A stretch of 64,000 nt of DNA from Gordonia rubripertincta. GTDB taxonomy: Bacteria; Actinomycetota; Actinomycetes; Mycobacteriales; Mycobacteriaceae. Positions 24,370 through 33,562 of the stretch are shown here, piece after piece. The translations under genes were made by a program, and so were the position numbers. The notes below the pieces were generated by a model, which had not been told where the DNA came from, ran no database searches, and saw only the letters and a list, made by a program, of their open reading frames with translations. The DNA lies in the NCBI RefSeq assembly GCF_038024875.1, contig NZ_CP136136.1, positions 1,240,001-1,304,000 of the forward strand, written 5' to 3'. Every line of letters starts with the position of its first letter. The first letter of the stretch is position 1.

Positions 24370-26448
24370 GTGCGAATCCAGTTGCCGCTGTTCACCTCCG
24401 ACGGCCGCGATGCCGGCCGGTCGTCCCGCGCCCACGTCACCTGTCGGTACAAGTGCGGTGACGCCTGCCGATCCGAACCCGGAAACACCAGCGACAACGC
24501 GTACTTCCGCGACATCGTGCGTACCGCGGTCTCGCGCCGAAGCGTCCTCAAGACCTCCGCGGGTACCGCGGTGGCGTTCGGTGCGGCATCCGTGCTCGCG
24601 GCCTGCGGCGACGGCGGTTCCGGGTCCGGGTCTCGGACGGGCACCGCAGCGACAGATGCGTTGCCGGGTATGAAATTCACCGCCGTCCCGGCGAACACCG
24701 AGGACGCGGTGGTGATCCCCGACGGTTATCGGCAGGAGGTCGTGATCCGCTGGGGCGACCCCGTTCTGCCCGGCGCCCCGGACTTCGACTTCGCCGGCCA
24801 GTCCCCCGAAGCGCAGGCCAAACAGTTCGGCTTCAACAACGACTTCGCCGGACTCATCCCCGTCGACGGCGTCCCCGGGCACTTCTACCTCGTCGCCAAC
24901 CTCGAGTATCCCACCGAACCGTTCATGTTCGCCGGTTACCGGGAGGGCGCACCGACCGAGCAGCAGGCGCGGATCGCGATGGCCGCGGTCGGTATCGCCG
25001 TCGTCGAAGTCGTCGCGAGGCCCGGCACCGGAGCACTGACACCGAGGGTCGGAGAGCGCAATCGACGACTAACAGCGTCGAGCCCGTTCCGGCTGACCGG
25101 CCCGGCCGCCGGCAGCGAGTTCGTCCGGACCGCAGCGGATCCGGCCGGCACCACGATCCTGGGCACTTTCGCCAACTGCTCCGGTGGCCTTACGCCGTGG
25201 GGCACGATGCTCTCCGGAGAGGAGAACTTCAACAACTACTTCGCCAACGCGAGCAAGGTCACCGACCCCAGGGCGGCCGAACGCCTCGACCGCTACTCCT
25301 TCGCCGACGATGACGACGAGCACCAGTGGGGCCGGTACGACAAGCGTTTCGATCTCGCCGTCGAACCCAACGAGGCCAACCGATTCGGGTACGTCGTCGA
25401 GGTCGATCCGCACGACCCGAAAGCCGTTCCCGTCAAACACAGTTCGCTGGGGCGGTGCAAGCACGAGTCGGCCAACATCCACGTCGTGGAGAACGGTCCG
25501 GATCGGGGCACCGTCGTCGCCTACAGCGGCGACGACGAGAAGTTCGAATACATCTATAAGTTCGTGTCGTCCCGCAAGATCAAGAGCGGACTTTCGAAGA
25601 CCGCACGCGAACACAACATTCGCATCCTCGACGAGGGCACGCTCTACGTGGCGACCTTCACCGGGGACACCCCGGACGGCTCCGGTGAACCGCCTGCGTC
25701 GGGCCGGTTCGCCGGGAAGGGGTCGTGGAAGCCGCTGTTGACCAGCAACGCCGACGGATCGGCGCGCTCGCATGTGCCCGGGATGTCGCCGGCAGAGGTC
25801 GCGGTGTTCACGCGCCAGGCGGCCGACGCCGTCGGCGCCACCAAGATGGACCGCCCGGAGGACATCGAGCCCAGCCCCACGACCGGCAAGGTGTACTGCG
25901 CTCTCACCAACAACAGCGACCGCGGCACCGACGGCAAGGCACCGGTCGACGCGGCCAATCCGCGCAACGAGAACAAGAACGGGCAGGTCCTCGAGATCGC
26001 CGACGATCACGCCGGCACCGAGTTCACCTGGGAGTTGCTGCTGGTCTGCGGTGACCCGACCACCGCCGACACCTACTACGGCGGTTTCGACAAGACGAAG
26101 GTCAGCCCCATCTCCTGCCCGGACAACCTGGCCTTCGACCCGCACGGCAACCTGTGGATCTCCACCGACGGCAATGCCCTCGGATCCAACGACGGACTGT
26201 TCGCCGTCGCCCTCGACGGCGACCGCCGTGGCGAGACCAAACAGTTCCTCACCGTCCCGATCGGCGCCGAGACCTGCGGGCCGGTAGTCGACAGCGACCG
26301 CATCCTCGTCGCCGTGCAACACCCCGGTGAGCTCGACGACCACTCGGCCGACAACCCGGCGTCGCACTGGCCCGACGGCGGCAACTCCCAGCCCCGGCCC
26401 GCGGTGGTCGCGGTCTGGCGCGACGGCGGGACCCCGATCGGCGTCTGA
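24370..26448 (+). CDS. PhoX-family alkaline phosphatase (DUF839), Tat-exported
   Basis: A 692-residue secreted phosphatase. The N-terminal region has a twin-arginine motif SRRSVLKTSAG followed by VAFGAASVLAACGDG; the LAAC could be a lipobox, making a Tat-exported lipoprotein. PhoX features are GTFANCSGGLTPWGTMLSGEENFNNY, FGYVVEVDPHDP, LGRCKHESANIHV, MDRPEDIEPSPTTGKVYCALTNN and CPDNLAFDPHGNLWIS. Enzymes of this family use a Ca/Fe cofactor and hydrolyse phosphomonoesters under phosphate limitation. It starts at GTG 24370 within a 110-bp gap. No pho box is obvious. Strong family match. Confidence 0.9.
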   Translation: MRIQLPLFTSDGRDAGRSSRAHVTCRYKCGDACRSEPGNTSDNAYFRDIVRTAVSRRSVLKTSAGTAVAFGAASVLAACGDGGSGSGSRTGTAATDALPGMKFTAVPANTEDAVVIPDGYRQEVVIRWGDPVLPGAPDFDFAGQSPEAQAKQFGFNNDFAGLIPVDGVPGHFYLVANLEYPTEPFMFAGYREGAPTEQQARIAMAAVGIAVVEVVARPGTGALTPRVGERNRRLTASSPFRLTGPAAGSEFVRTAADPAGTTILGTFANCSGGLTPWGTMLSGEENFNNYFANASKVTDPRAAERLDRYSFADDDDEHQWGRYDKRFDLAVEPNEANRFGYVVEVDPHDPKAVPVKHSSLGRCKHESANIHVVENGPDRGTVVAYSGDDEKFEYIYKFVSSRKIKSGLSKTAREHNIRILDEGTLYVATFTGDTPDGSGEPPASGRFAGKGSWKPLLTSNADGSARSHVPGMSPAEVAVFTRQAADAVGATKMDRPEDIEPSPTTGKVYCALTNNSDRGTDGKAPVDAANPRNENKNGQVLEIADDHAGTEFTWELLLVCGDPTTADTYYGGFDKTKVSPISCPDNLAFDPHGNLWISTDGNALGSNDGLFAVALDGDRRGETKQFLTVPIGAETCGPVVDSDRILVAVQHPGELDDHSADNPASHWPDGGNSQPRPAVVAVWRDGGTPIGV

Positions 26449-26460
26449 GGACACCTGCAG

Positions 26461-26522
26461 AGTCGCCGCTTCCCGACATAGGCCCTGGTCACCGCTAGCG
26501 GCCGTGTCGGGAAGTGGCGATT
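26461..26522 (+). terminator. Long-armed hairpin after phoX-like gene
   Basis: Arms AGTCGCCGCTTCCCGACA and the complement of AATCGCCACTTCCCGACA match at 16 of 18 positions around a 26-nt loop. It begins 13 bp after the stop. No U-tract follows. A further TCGGGAAG copy lies at about 26533. Probable terminator of unusual shape. Confidence 0.55.
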
Positions 26523-26586
26523 CCGAACGGGGTCGGGAAGCCGTGTGTCGTCGATCTCACACCTGCCCAGGTATTGTTTCGAAGTT

Positions 26587-26597
26587 CTAAGTATTAG
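26587..26597. promoter_or_regulatory. Possible MarR operator
   Basis: An AT-rich patch in an otherwise GC-rich region, containing CTAAGTATTAG, a small perfect inverted repeat, lies 12 bp before the MarR start codon. MarR proteins commonly autoregulate by binding such sites. The pattern is short and could be part of the promoter -10 region instead. Confidence 0.25.
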
Positions 26598-26608
26598 GGT
26601 GTCTAAAC

Positions 26609-27094
26609 GTGTCGACACCAGAACCCGCTCAGCTCGCGACGGCCCTCCGGCCGACCATCACGCGGCTCTACCTGGCTCTTCGACGCCGAGCGCCGCTGGT
26701 CCAGCTGACCGCCGCCCAGACCTCGGCACTGAACGTCCTCGCCGATCACGGGTGGATGCGCATGGGTGAGCTCGCGGAACGCGAATCGATCCGGATGCCC
26801 ACCGCGACGTCCGTGATCGACGGACTGACCAAACACGAACTCGTGGAACGCCGGCCCGACCCGGTTGATCGTCGTGCCGTGCTCGTCGACCTCACCGCCC
26901 ATGGACGCGAACTGGTCGACCGGATCCGCCTCGGCCGCGACGTCGCGCTCACTGACGCCCTGGCCAACCTGAGCCCCGAACATCTCGAAGCACTCGCCGC
27001 GGCCGCCCCGGCCCTACAAGCGCTCCGCGACGAACTCGACCATCACCCCGCACAGACCTCCGCGGCGGTGGATGCCAACACGGCCGGGAACTGA
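26609..27094 (+). CDS. MarR-family transcriptional regulator
   Basis: A 161-residue winged-helix regulator. The recognition-helix region is MGELAERESIRMPTATSVIDGL and the wing is ERRPDPVDRRAVLVDLTAHG, a typical DRR motif. It lies 56 bp before an MFS drug/metabolite transporter gene and is probably its local repressor. The start is GTG 26609. The ligand is unknown. Confidence 0.88.
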   Translation: MSTPEPAQLATALRPTITRLYLALRRRAPLVQLTAAQTSALNVLADHGWMRMGELAERESIRMPTATSVIDGLTKHELVERRPDPVDRRAVLVDLTAHGRELVDRIRLGRDVALTDALANLSPEHLEALAAAAPALQALRDELDHHPAQTSAAVDANTAGN

Positions 27095-27150
27095 CCTCCC
27101 ACCCGATCCACCTCCCCACTCCGTCGACCAGCCCCGTTCAGAGGACCCAC

Positions 27151-28433
27151 ATGACCGTCACCGAAGACAAGGCCGCGACAAACTCGTCGGCCCCGGCACA
27201 CCCCGACGACGCGGAGAACAACTCACTCCTCGCCATGTTCCGCATGCAGCCCCGCGCCGTGTGGATCACCGCGTTCGCGGCCACCATCGCCTTCATGGGC
27301 ATCGGTCTCGTCGACCCGATCCTCCACAGCATCGCCCAGGCGCTCAACGCTCCCGCGAACAAGCTCACCCTGCTGTTCGGTGTGTACGTCGGTGTGCAGT
27401 GTGTGGCCATGCTCCTGACCGGTTGGGCCGCATACCGTTTCGGCCCCAAGCGGACCCTCACCGTCGGCCTCGTGATGATCGTCGTGGCCGCCGGGATCTC
27501 GGCGTTCGCCAGCAACATCGACCAGCTGATCGCCTTCCGCGTGCTCTGGGGCCTGGGTAACGCCTTCTTCTTGGCGACCGCGCTCGCCTTCATCGTCTCC
27601 TCGGCCAAGGGCAGCCGCCAGGGCGCGATCATGATGTACGAGGCGGCCCTGGGCATCGGCCTCGCCGTCGGTCCGCTGCTCGGTGCGACGCTCGGCGAAT
27701 GGACCTGGCGAGCCCCGTTCGGCGGCACCGCGCTGCTCATGCTCATCGGTGCCGTGCTGTGCGCCATCATGCTGCCCGCCGACGGCCCGAGGTCGACGCG
27801 TGCCCGGGTGAGCATCACCGACCCGCTCAAGGCCCTCCGCAACCGCACGCTCACCATCGCCGGCATCGGTTCGGCCTTCTACACCGGCGCACTGTTCACC
27901 GTCATCGCGTGGGCTCCGATCGCCATGGGACTCCGGCCCATTCACGCCGGCCTGGTCTTCTTCGGCTGGGGTCTGCTGACCGCCATCGCCGGCGTGTTCA
28001 TCGCGACGCCGCTCGCCCGCGTCGTCGGCGCGAAGGGTGGTGTGCTCGTCGCGATCACCGGTTACGGCATCGTCATGGCGCTCGCTGCCGTCGGAACGCT
28101 TTCCGACCAGATCTGGCTCATCGGTCTCGCGGTCGTCCTGTCCGGTCTGCCGTCGGGCATCCTCAATACCCTGTTCACCGACCTCGCCATGGCCTCGGGC
28201 GGCGACGACACCCCGCGCTCGGTGTCCAGCGCCGGCTTCAGCTTCCTGCGCTGGGGGGTGCGGCGGTCGCCGCGGTCCTCGTCTCCTACCTCGCCGAGTG
28301 GTTCGGCGACGTCGCCCCGTGGTGGTTCGCCGTCGGCTACTGCGTGGTCGCACTCGGCGCGGTGGCGCTGGTCAAGACCACCAGACACGAGGTCGCTCCC
28401 GACGCCGCCCTCATCGGCGCCGAGGAGTTCTGA
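27151..28433 (+). pseudogene. MFS transporter (DHA-like), single-base frameshift
   Basis: A major facilitator of about 427 residues, probably an efflux pump. Visible parts include FMGIGLVDPILHSIAQALNA, the loop 2-3 motif GWAAYRFGPKRTLTVGL, VLWGLGNAFFLATALAFI and YEAALGIGLAVGPLLGA. The frame breaks after SSAGFSFLRWG: the last two helices (GGAAVAAVLVSYLAEWFGDV, APWWFAVGYCVVALGAVALV) continue in the -1 frame to a stop at 28433. The break lies in CTGGGGGGTGCGG (28252-28259), where seven G would restore the frame. Either a real inactivating deletion or a homopolymer error. The long open frame that continues past 28433 in the first frame is not coding. It is co-oriented with and close to the marR gene. 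Confidence 0.85.
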
Positions 28434-28443
28434 GGCACGAACC

Positions 28444-29136
28444 TCAGACCGCGGAGTCGGGGAACGCGATGACCGACAGGAAGCGCACGGGCAGTTCGAC
28501 GAGTTCGACCGGCCCGTGCGCTCCTTCGCCGTCGAGCTGGAGCGCATCGCCGGGGTGCATCCGGTACACCGAGCGGCTGTGCGCGTAGTCCATCACGCCT
28601 TCGAGCACGTACAGGAATTCGGTACCGGCGTGCTGGAACAGCGGCTGGGTCACCGATTTCTCGGTCAGCGTCACGAGGAGACATTCCAGGCGCTTGTGTT
28701 CCCCGCGCAGCGACCCGAGCAACTCGTACTCGTGTCCCTCCCGGGAGCCCTCACGGACGATCTCGTTGCCCTCGCCCGCCTTCACGAAGACGGCCGACCG
28801 CTCCATCTCCGCGCCGCGGAACAACGACGTGACCGAGACGTCGAAGCCGTTGGCCAGTCGGGCGAGGGTGCTGAGACTGCACGAGGTCTGCGCGTTCTCG
28901 ATCTTCGACAGCATCGCCTTGGAGATCCCGACGCGGGTCGCCATGTCGCCCACCGACAGTCCCTGTTGACGACGCAACCGGCGCACGTTGTGCGCGATCG
29001 CGGTCTCGAGTTCGAGTTCCTCGACCGACTGGTCGACGGGGCGTTCCCGTGCGATGCCAGATTGGTTGCGGATCAAAGGGTCGTCGGTCACCTCGCCAGC
29101 ATAGTGAGCGAGGTCGTCCACTGTCAGTTGACACAT
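28444..29136 (-). CDS. XRE-cupin transcriptional regulator
   Basis: A 230-residue regulator. The HTH_3 domain is at about residues 48-105 (NVRRLRRQQGLSVGDMATRV, SKAMLSKIENAQTSCSLSTL) and the C-terminal cupin sensor at about 155-225 (FLYVLEGVMDYAHS, MHPGDALQLDGEGAHGPVEL). XRE-cupin proteins often regulate amine or amino-acid catabolism next to them. It is the last gene of the glnT-glx cluster, 51 bp after the FAD oxidoreductase, and converges with the MFS gene. It is the best local candidate to control the methylamine genes; candidate operators at 34986 and 42186 are described separately. Confidence 0.88.
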   Translation of the reverse strand: MCQLTVDDLAHYAGEVTDDPLIRNQSGIARERPVDQSVEELELETAIAHNVRRLRRQQGLSVGDMATRVGISKAMLSKIENAQTSCSLSTLARLANGFDVSVTSLFRGAEMERSAVFVKAGEGNEIVREGSREGHEYELLGSLRGEHKRLECLLVTLTEKSVTQPLFQHAGTEFLYVLEGVMDYAHSRSVYRMHPGDALQLDGEGAHGPVELVELPVRFLSVIAFPDSAV

Positions 29137-29187
29137 GTCGCGCGTCCTCTCGTCGGTTCACCCCCCGCGTACACCGCCCGGGAACGC

Positions 29188-30384
29188 TCAGCGCATCTCC
29201 CCTGCTCCCACGTAGGGGAACCTCGTCGTCAGCGGATCGCCTTCGGCGAACCGGGTGAAGCGGAAGTCGGACTCCGGGATCCGGGGATCCGAACTGCGGC
29301 CGTCGACGACGAGATCGGCGACGAGCCGCCCCACCGCCGGCGAGATCTTGAATCCGTGACCGCTGAAACCGACGGCGAGCACCAGGCCGTCGAGCGGCCC
29401 ACGCGAGATGATCGGGTTCCAGTCCGGCGTCACGTCGTAACACCCGGCGTAGCTGCTGGTGATCGCAGGTTCGGTGAACCCGGGGAAGCGGGTGCCCACT
29501 TTGTCGACGGTCAGGTCGACGAAATCGCTGTCGACCCGATTGCTGTAATTGTCCGGATCGGCGATCTGCAGCTCCTTGAGATCGCTGTTGCCGAAGAGGA
29601 TCTCGCCGCGGACATCCGGCCGGACGTACTGCAGGGAGACGAGGTCGGAGAACACCGGCACCTCGCCGAGATCCTCACCCGGATGGATCATCACGATCTG
29701 CTCGCGATGCACCGAGATCGGGACGTCGATGCCGTGCGGCGCGAGGAAGGGCTTGGACCACACCCCGGTCGCCACGACGACGGTGTCGGCGGAGATCGTC
29801 GAGCCGTCGGTCAGGCGGACGCCGGTGACCCGGTCCCCGTCCACGACCAGCTCGGTGACCGTCGTGCCCTGCCGGATCTTGATACCGGTGGCCCGTGCGG
29901 CGGCGGCGAAGGCCTGAGCGGTCTGGTAGGCGTCGCCGTAACCGCCGCGCTCCTCCCAACCGAAGGCCGCGAACGGCTCGAGATCGGCTGCCGGCCACAT
30001 CTTCGCGACCTCGGCGACGTCGATCTCCTCGGTCTGGACGCCGACCTCACGCTGTGCTGCAAGGCTTTTGCGCAGACTCTCGACATTCGGCTCACCGACG
30101 CCGACGACATAACCGGTCTGTCGGAAACCGATGTCGGTGCCGAAGATCTCCTCGGCCTTCTCGAAGACCTCGAGGCCCACGGCGGCCATCGCGGCGAGCG
30201 AACTAACGCCGTAGTGGCATCGGACGATGCCCGACGACTTGCCGGTCATCCCGCCGCCGACGGTGTCGCGTTCGCACACCACCACATCGGTGATGCCGCG
30301 CTGACCGAGGGCCCATGCGGTGGCCGCACCCTCGAGGCCGCCGCCGACGATGACGACCGATGCGGTCGAATCTTGTTGAGTCAC
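29188..30384 (-). CDS. FAD oxidoreductase, sarcosine oxidase beta / MgdA-like
   Basis: A 398-residue DAO-family flavoprotein. The Rossmann FAD motif is VVIVGGGLEGAATAWALGQRG with VVCERDTVGGGMTGKSSGIV following. C-terminal YAGCYDVTPDWNPIISRG and GFSGHGFKISPAVG are characteristic of sarcosine/dimethylglycine oxidases and of the MgdA subunit of N-methylglutamate dehydrogenase. GTG 30384 overlaps the stop of the GltB-like gene (GTGA). In this context the likely substrate is N-methylglutamate, oxidised to glutamate and formaldehyde. The other three Mgd subunits (B, C, D) are not present in the window, so electron transfer must differ or be encoded elsewhere. N-methyl amino-acid oxidation is likely; the exact substrate is inference. 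Confidence 0.8.
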   Translation of the reverse strand: MTQQDSTASVVIVGGGLEGAATAWALGQRGITDVVVCERDTVGGGMTGKSSGIVRCHYGVSSLAAMAAVGLEVFEKAEEIFGTDIGFRQTGYVVGVGEPNVESLRKSLAAQREVGVQTEEIDVAEVAKMWPAADLEPFAAFGWEERGGYGDAYQTAQAFAAAARATGIKIRQGTTVTELVVDGDRVTGVRLTDGSTISADTVVVATGVWSKPFLAPHGIDVPISVHREQIVMIHPGEDLGEVPVFSDLVSLQYVRPDVRGEILFGNSDLKELQIADPDNYSNRVDSDFVDLTVDKVGTRFPGFTEPAITSSYAGCYDVTPDWNPIISRGPLDGLVLAVGFSGHGFKISPAVGRLVADLVVDGRSSDPRIPESDFRFTRFAEGDPLTTRFPYVGAGEMR

Positions 30385-31739
30385 AGTCCACTCCCCGGAA
30401 TCCAGTTGGTGCCGGCCATCGGGACCCGTGCCATGGCGGCGGCCTCGATCGTGATGGCGACGAGGTCTTCGGGTTCGAGGTGCTGCAGGTGTGCTTTGCC
30501 GCACGCACGGGCGATGGTCTGGGCCTCCATCGTCATGACCCGCAGGAAGTTGGCGAGGCGCTTTCCGCCGAGGACCGGGTCGAAGCGGGCCGACAGTTCT
30601 GGGTCCTGGGTGCTGATGCCGGCCGGGTCACGACCGTCCTGGAAGTCGTCGTAGTAACCGGCGGCCGAACCGAGTGCCTCGTACTCCTCGGCGTAGCGAG
30701 GATCGTTGTCGCCCAACGCGATCAGGGCGGCAGTACCGATGGCCACCGCGTCGGCGCCGAGAGCCATCGCCTTGGCGACGTCGGCACCGTTTCGGATACC
30801 GCCGGAGACGATCAGCTGGACTGCGTCACGGCCCGCCCCGACTCCCGCCCGTCGGTGAACTCCGAGTTCCTGCAGCGCCTGCACGGCCTGCGGGATGGCG
30901 GCCAGCGTCGGGATGCCGACGTGCTCGATGAACACTTCCTGGGTCGCGGCGGTACCGCCCTGCATGCCGTCGACCACGACCACGTCCGCGCCGGAGTGCA
31001 CGGCCAGCTTCACGTCGTAGTAGGTGCGGCTGGCGCCGACCTTCACGTAGATCGGCTTCTCCCAGTCGGTGATCTCGCGCAGCTCGTTGATCTTGATGGC
31101 GAGGTCGTCGGGACCGGTCCAGTCCGGGTGCCGGCAGGCGCTGCGCTGGTCGATGCCCTGGGGGAGGGTGCGCATGCCCGCGACACGCTCGGAGATCTTC
31201 TGTCCCAAGAGCATTCCGCCACCGCCCGGCTTGGCGCCCTGACCGAGGACGACCTCGATCGCGTCGGCCTTGCGCAGGTCGTCGGGGTTCATGCCGTAAC
31301 GCGAGGGCAGGTACTGGTAGACGAGGTGCTTGGACTGACCACGTTCCTCGGGGGTCATACCGCCGTCACCGGTGGTGGTCGACGTGCCGACCTCCGACGC
31401 CCCTCGGCCCAGGGCCTCCTTCGCACCGGCCGACAGCGCACCGAAGCTCATACCGGCGATCGTGACCGGGGTCGACAGGTGCAGCGGGTACTTCGCGTTG
31501 CGACCACCCAGGACGACGTCGGTGTCGCAGCGTTCGCGGTAACCCTCGAGCGGGTAGCGCGACATCGAGGCACCGAGGAAGAGCAGGTCGTCGAAGTGGG
31601 GGAGCTTGCGTTTGGCGCCCCAGCCGCGGATGTCGTAGATGCCGGTCTCGGCGGCCCGCTGGATGGCGGCGATGGTGGTGCGGTCGTAGGTGGCGGATTC
31701 ACGGAGTCCGCGCTGCTCGACGCTGAGGTTCTCGGTCAT
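30381..31739 (-). CDS. GltB-like FMN protein (GlxD / N-methylglutamate synthase MgsC-like)
   Basis: A 452-residue homologue of the FMN-binding synthase domain of glutamate synthase. It has PVTIAGMSFGALSAGAKEAL, TTTGDGGMTPEERG, GQGAKPGGGGMLLGQKISE, YVKVGASRTYYDVKLAVHSG and DGMQGGTAATQEVFIEH with VSGGIRNGADVAKAMALGAD. In rhizobial GlxBCD and in the N-methylglutamate synthase MgsABC, this subunit makes the amino- or methylamino-transfer to 2-oxoglutarate while the amidotransferase and GXGXG domains are separate polypeptides, as here. It lies 91 bp after glxC (gap filled by a repeat) and overlaps the FAD gene. Regulation probably from the glnT promoter. Confidence 0.85.
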   Translation of the reverse strand: MTENLSVEQRGLRESATYDRTTIAAIQRAAETGIYDIRGWGAKRKLPHFDDLLFLGASMSRYPLEGYRERCDTDVVLGGRNAKYPLHLSTPVTIAGMSFGALSAGAKEALGRGASEVGTSTTTGDGGMTPEERGQSKHLVYQYLPSRYGMNPDDLRKADAIEVVLGQGAKPGGGGMLLGQKISERVAGMRTLPQGIDQRSACRHPDWTGPDDLAIKINELREITDWEKPIYVKVGASRTYYDVKLAVHSGADVVVVDGMQGGTAATQEVFIEHVGIPTLAAIPQAVQALQELGVHRRAGVGAGRDAVQLIVSGGIRNGADVAKAMALGADAVAIGTAALIALGDNDPRYAEEYEALGSAAGYYDDFQDGRDPAGISTQDPELSARFDPVLGGKRLANFLRVMTMEAQTIARACGKAHLQHLEPEDLVAITIEAAAMARVPMAGTNWIPGSGL

Positions 31740-31777
31740 GGTGATGTCTCTTTCGATGTGGGGCGCGTGAGTTGCGG

Positions 31778-31828
31778 CCCTTCGTGGCTCGTCGCTAGCG
31801 CTCCTCGCACCTCAGGGAGCGAGGGGTG
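31778..31828. repeat. Intergenic repeat, CGCACCTCAGGGAGCGAGG family
   Basis: The core CGCACCTCAGGGAGCGAGG (31806-31824), preceded by CCCTTCGTGGCTCG, fills the gap between glxC and glxD. The same core occurs exactly twice at 44910 and 44941, again after CCCTTCGAGGCTCG. The 5' CTCGC and 3' GCGAG can pair. It is a short interspersed palindromic repeat; any effect on the operon mRNA is unknown. Confidence 0.7.
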
Positions 31829-31830
31829 GC

Positions 31831-32610
31831 TCAGTAGGCGGAAGCGTTGTCCACCTTGAAGTGGTAGAGCTCGCGGGCCGACCCGTAACGGGTGTAGGCG
31901 GTCAGGTCGTCGTCGCCGTAACCGGCAGCCTTCAGCAGTCCGGCGAGTTCCTCGAGGTGCTCCTCGCGCATCGGCTTGGCGATGCAGTCGGCACCGAGGG
32001 AGGCGACCTCGCCGCGGACGTAGATGCGGGTCTCGTAGATGGAGTCGCCGAGTCCGTCGCCGGCGTTGCCGCGGATGACCAGGCGGCCGGCCTGGGCCAT
32101 GAACGCACTGTTGTGTCCGACGTTGCCGCCGATCACGATGTCGACGCCCTTCATCGAGATCCCGCAGCGCGCGGCCGCGTCGCCCTCGACGACGAGGAGT
32201 CCGCCATGCGCGGTGGCACCCGCCGACTGCGAGGCGTTGCCCTTGACGATCACGCTGCCGCTCATCATGTTCTCGGCGACTCCGGTGCCGGCGTTGCCGT
32301 TGATGGTGACCTCGGCCTGCTGGTTCATCCCGGCGGCGTAGTAGCCGACGTGTCCGTCGACGGTGATCTTGACCGGGGCGTTGACGCCGGCCGCGACGCT
32401 GTGGGCGCCGGCGGGGTTGTCGATGACGATCTCACCGGAGATGTCATCGTGGAGCGCCGAGTTGATCTCTCGCAGTGGGGTGTTCGCGAGATCGAAGTGG
32501 TGGTTGGGGCTCATCGTCTCAGCTTTCGCCGTGTCGGTGGGGGAGGTGGTGGGATCGAGCGTCCCGGGTTGTTCGAGGATCCCTGGTTGTGGGAGTGTCA
32601 CCGTGTCCAT
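31831..32610 (-). CDS. GXGXG-domain protein (GlxC / MgsB-like)
   Basis: A 259-residue protein made mainly of the GXGXG right-handed beta-helix that forms the C-terminal domain of glutamate synthase. Its repeats include GEIVIDNPAGAHSVAAGVNA, ITVDGHVGYYAAGMN, NGNAGTGVAENMMSGSVIVK and IVIGGNVGHNSAFMAQAG. In the split enzymes GlxBCD and MgsABC this is a separate structural subunit. ATG 32610 overlaps the end of the amidotransferase gene by 13 bp; an internal ATG 32514 (MSPNHHFDLANTPLREINSA) begins at the conserved part and could be the true start. The position between glxB and glxD supports the assignment. Confidence 0.85.
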   Translation of the reverse strand: MDTVTLPQPGILEQPGTLDPTTSPTDTAKAETMSPNHHFDLANTPLREINSALHDDISGEIVIDNPAGAHSVAAGVNAPVKITVDGHVGYYAAGMNQQAEVTINGNAGTGVAENMMSGSVIVKGNASQSAGATAHGGLLVVEGDAAARCGISMKGVDIVIGGNVGHNSAFMAQAGRLVIRGNAGDGLGDSIYETRIYVRGEVASLGADCIAKPMREEHLEELAGLLKAAGYGDDDLTAYTRYGSARELYHFKVDNASAY

Positions 32611-33494
32611 GCGTAGACCACCTCGGGCTCGGGCTCCCAGATGCGAGCGTTCTCGACGCCGGGCAGCTTGGCGAGGGCGCGGTACTCGCTGGCGATCGCG
32701 ACCCAGTCGTCGGTCTCGGCGATCACCGCGGGCTTGCAGGCGATGGCGTCGCGGACGACGGCGAAGGAGTCGCGGTTGGAGACCACGAGGGTGTAGAAGC
32801 CGTCGAAGTTGGCGCACACCTCCTTGAGGGCGGTCTCGACGTCCTTGCCGGCGGCGAGCTGGTGCGCGACGAAGCGGGCGCCGACCTCGGTGTCGTTCTC
32901 GCTGTCGAATTCGACACCCTGGGCACGCAACTCGCGTCGGATGGTGGCGTGGTTGGCGAACGAGCCGTTGTGCACCAGGCACTGCTCCGGACCCACGGCG
33001 TAGGGGTGAGCACCGGACGGGGTCACCGCCGACTCGGTGGCCATCCGGGTGTGGCCGACGCCCTGCCAACCGGAAGCAGTTGCCAGGCCCCAGGATTCGG
33101 TGAGGTCGCGAGGTGCGCCGACACCCTTGAGGACGGTGAGGTCCGAGCCGAAGCCGGCGACCAGCGCGTCCGGGTAGGCGGCACGGGCCGCGCCGAGAAG
33201 TTCCTCGGCACCGACTGGGGCCGACGCGACCAGCGTGGCGTCGACGAGCTGCGCGGCGACGGGCACACCGAGCGCCGCGCCGAGGGTCGACGAGACCTCG
33301 TCGGGCAGGACGTCGAGTTCGAGCAGCGAGACGCAGCCGTGGCCGGGCGGCGCCCACTCGGGGTTGCCGTAGACCGCGATACCGGCTGAGTCCGCGCCGC
33401 GATCCTGCATCTCGCCGAGCATCTCGGCGAGCATGGCGCCGAGCCGGGGATGAAGATCGGGATTACGCAGATGCAATCCGACGATTCCGCACAT
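32598..33494 (-). CDS. Class II glutamine amidotransferase (GlxB / MgsA-like)
   Basis: A 298-residue Ntn-type glutaminase. Cys2 of MCGIVGLHLR becomes the N-terminal nucleophile, which fixes the start at 33494. QDRGADSAGIAVYG, GVGHTRMATESAV and CLVHNGSFANHATIR form the glutamine site, and NDTEVGARFVAHQL follows as in PurF/GltB glutaminases. In N-methylglutamate synthase this subunit accepts gamma-glutamyl amides. It starts 68 bp downstream of glnT and overlaps the glxC start, consistent with coupled translation of the subunits. Confidence 0.87.
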   Translation of the reverse strand: MCGIVGLHLRNPDLHPRLGAMLAEMLGEMQDRGADSAGIAVYGNPEWAPPGHGCVSLLELDVLPDEVSSTLGAALGVPVAAQLVDATLVASAPVGAEELLGAARAAYPDALVAGFGSDLTVLKGVGAPRDLTESWGLATASGWQGVGHTRMATESAVTPSGAHPYAVGPEQCLVHNGSFANHATIRRELRAQGVEFDSENDTEVGARFVAHQLAAGKDVETALKEVCANFDGFYTLVVSNRDSFAVVRDAIACKPAVIAETDDWVAIASEYRALAKLPGVENARIWEPEPEVVYAWTR

Positions 33495-33562
33495 TGTCGA
33501 ATCCTTTACGTCGAAGGGAGAGTTGGGATGTGCTTCGGTTCGCGCGGCCGGGTGCGGCCACG

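Noticed and set aside
25069..26454. Minus-strand frame opposite the PhoX gene
   Set aside because: Val/Gly/Arg-rich antisense translation with no domain.
27151..30654. A 1,167-codon open frame on the plus strand
   Set aside because: Only the first 370 codons are MFS. The rest runs antisense to the XRE, FAD and part of the GltB-like genes and has no domain; it exists because of the frameshift.
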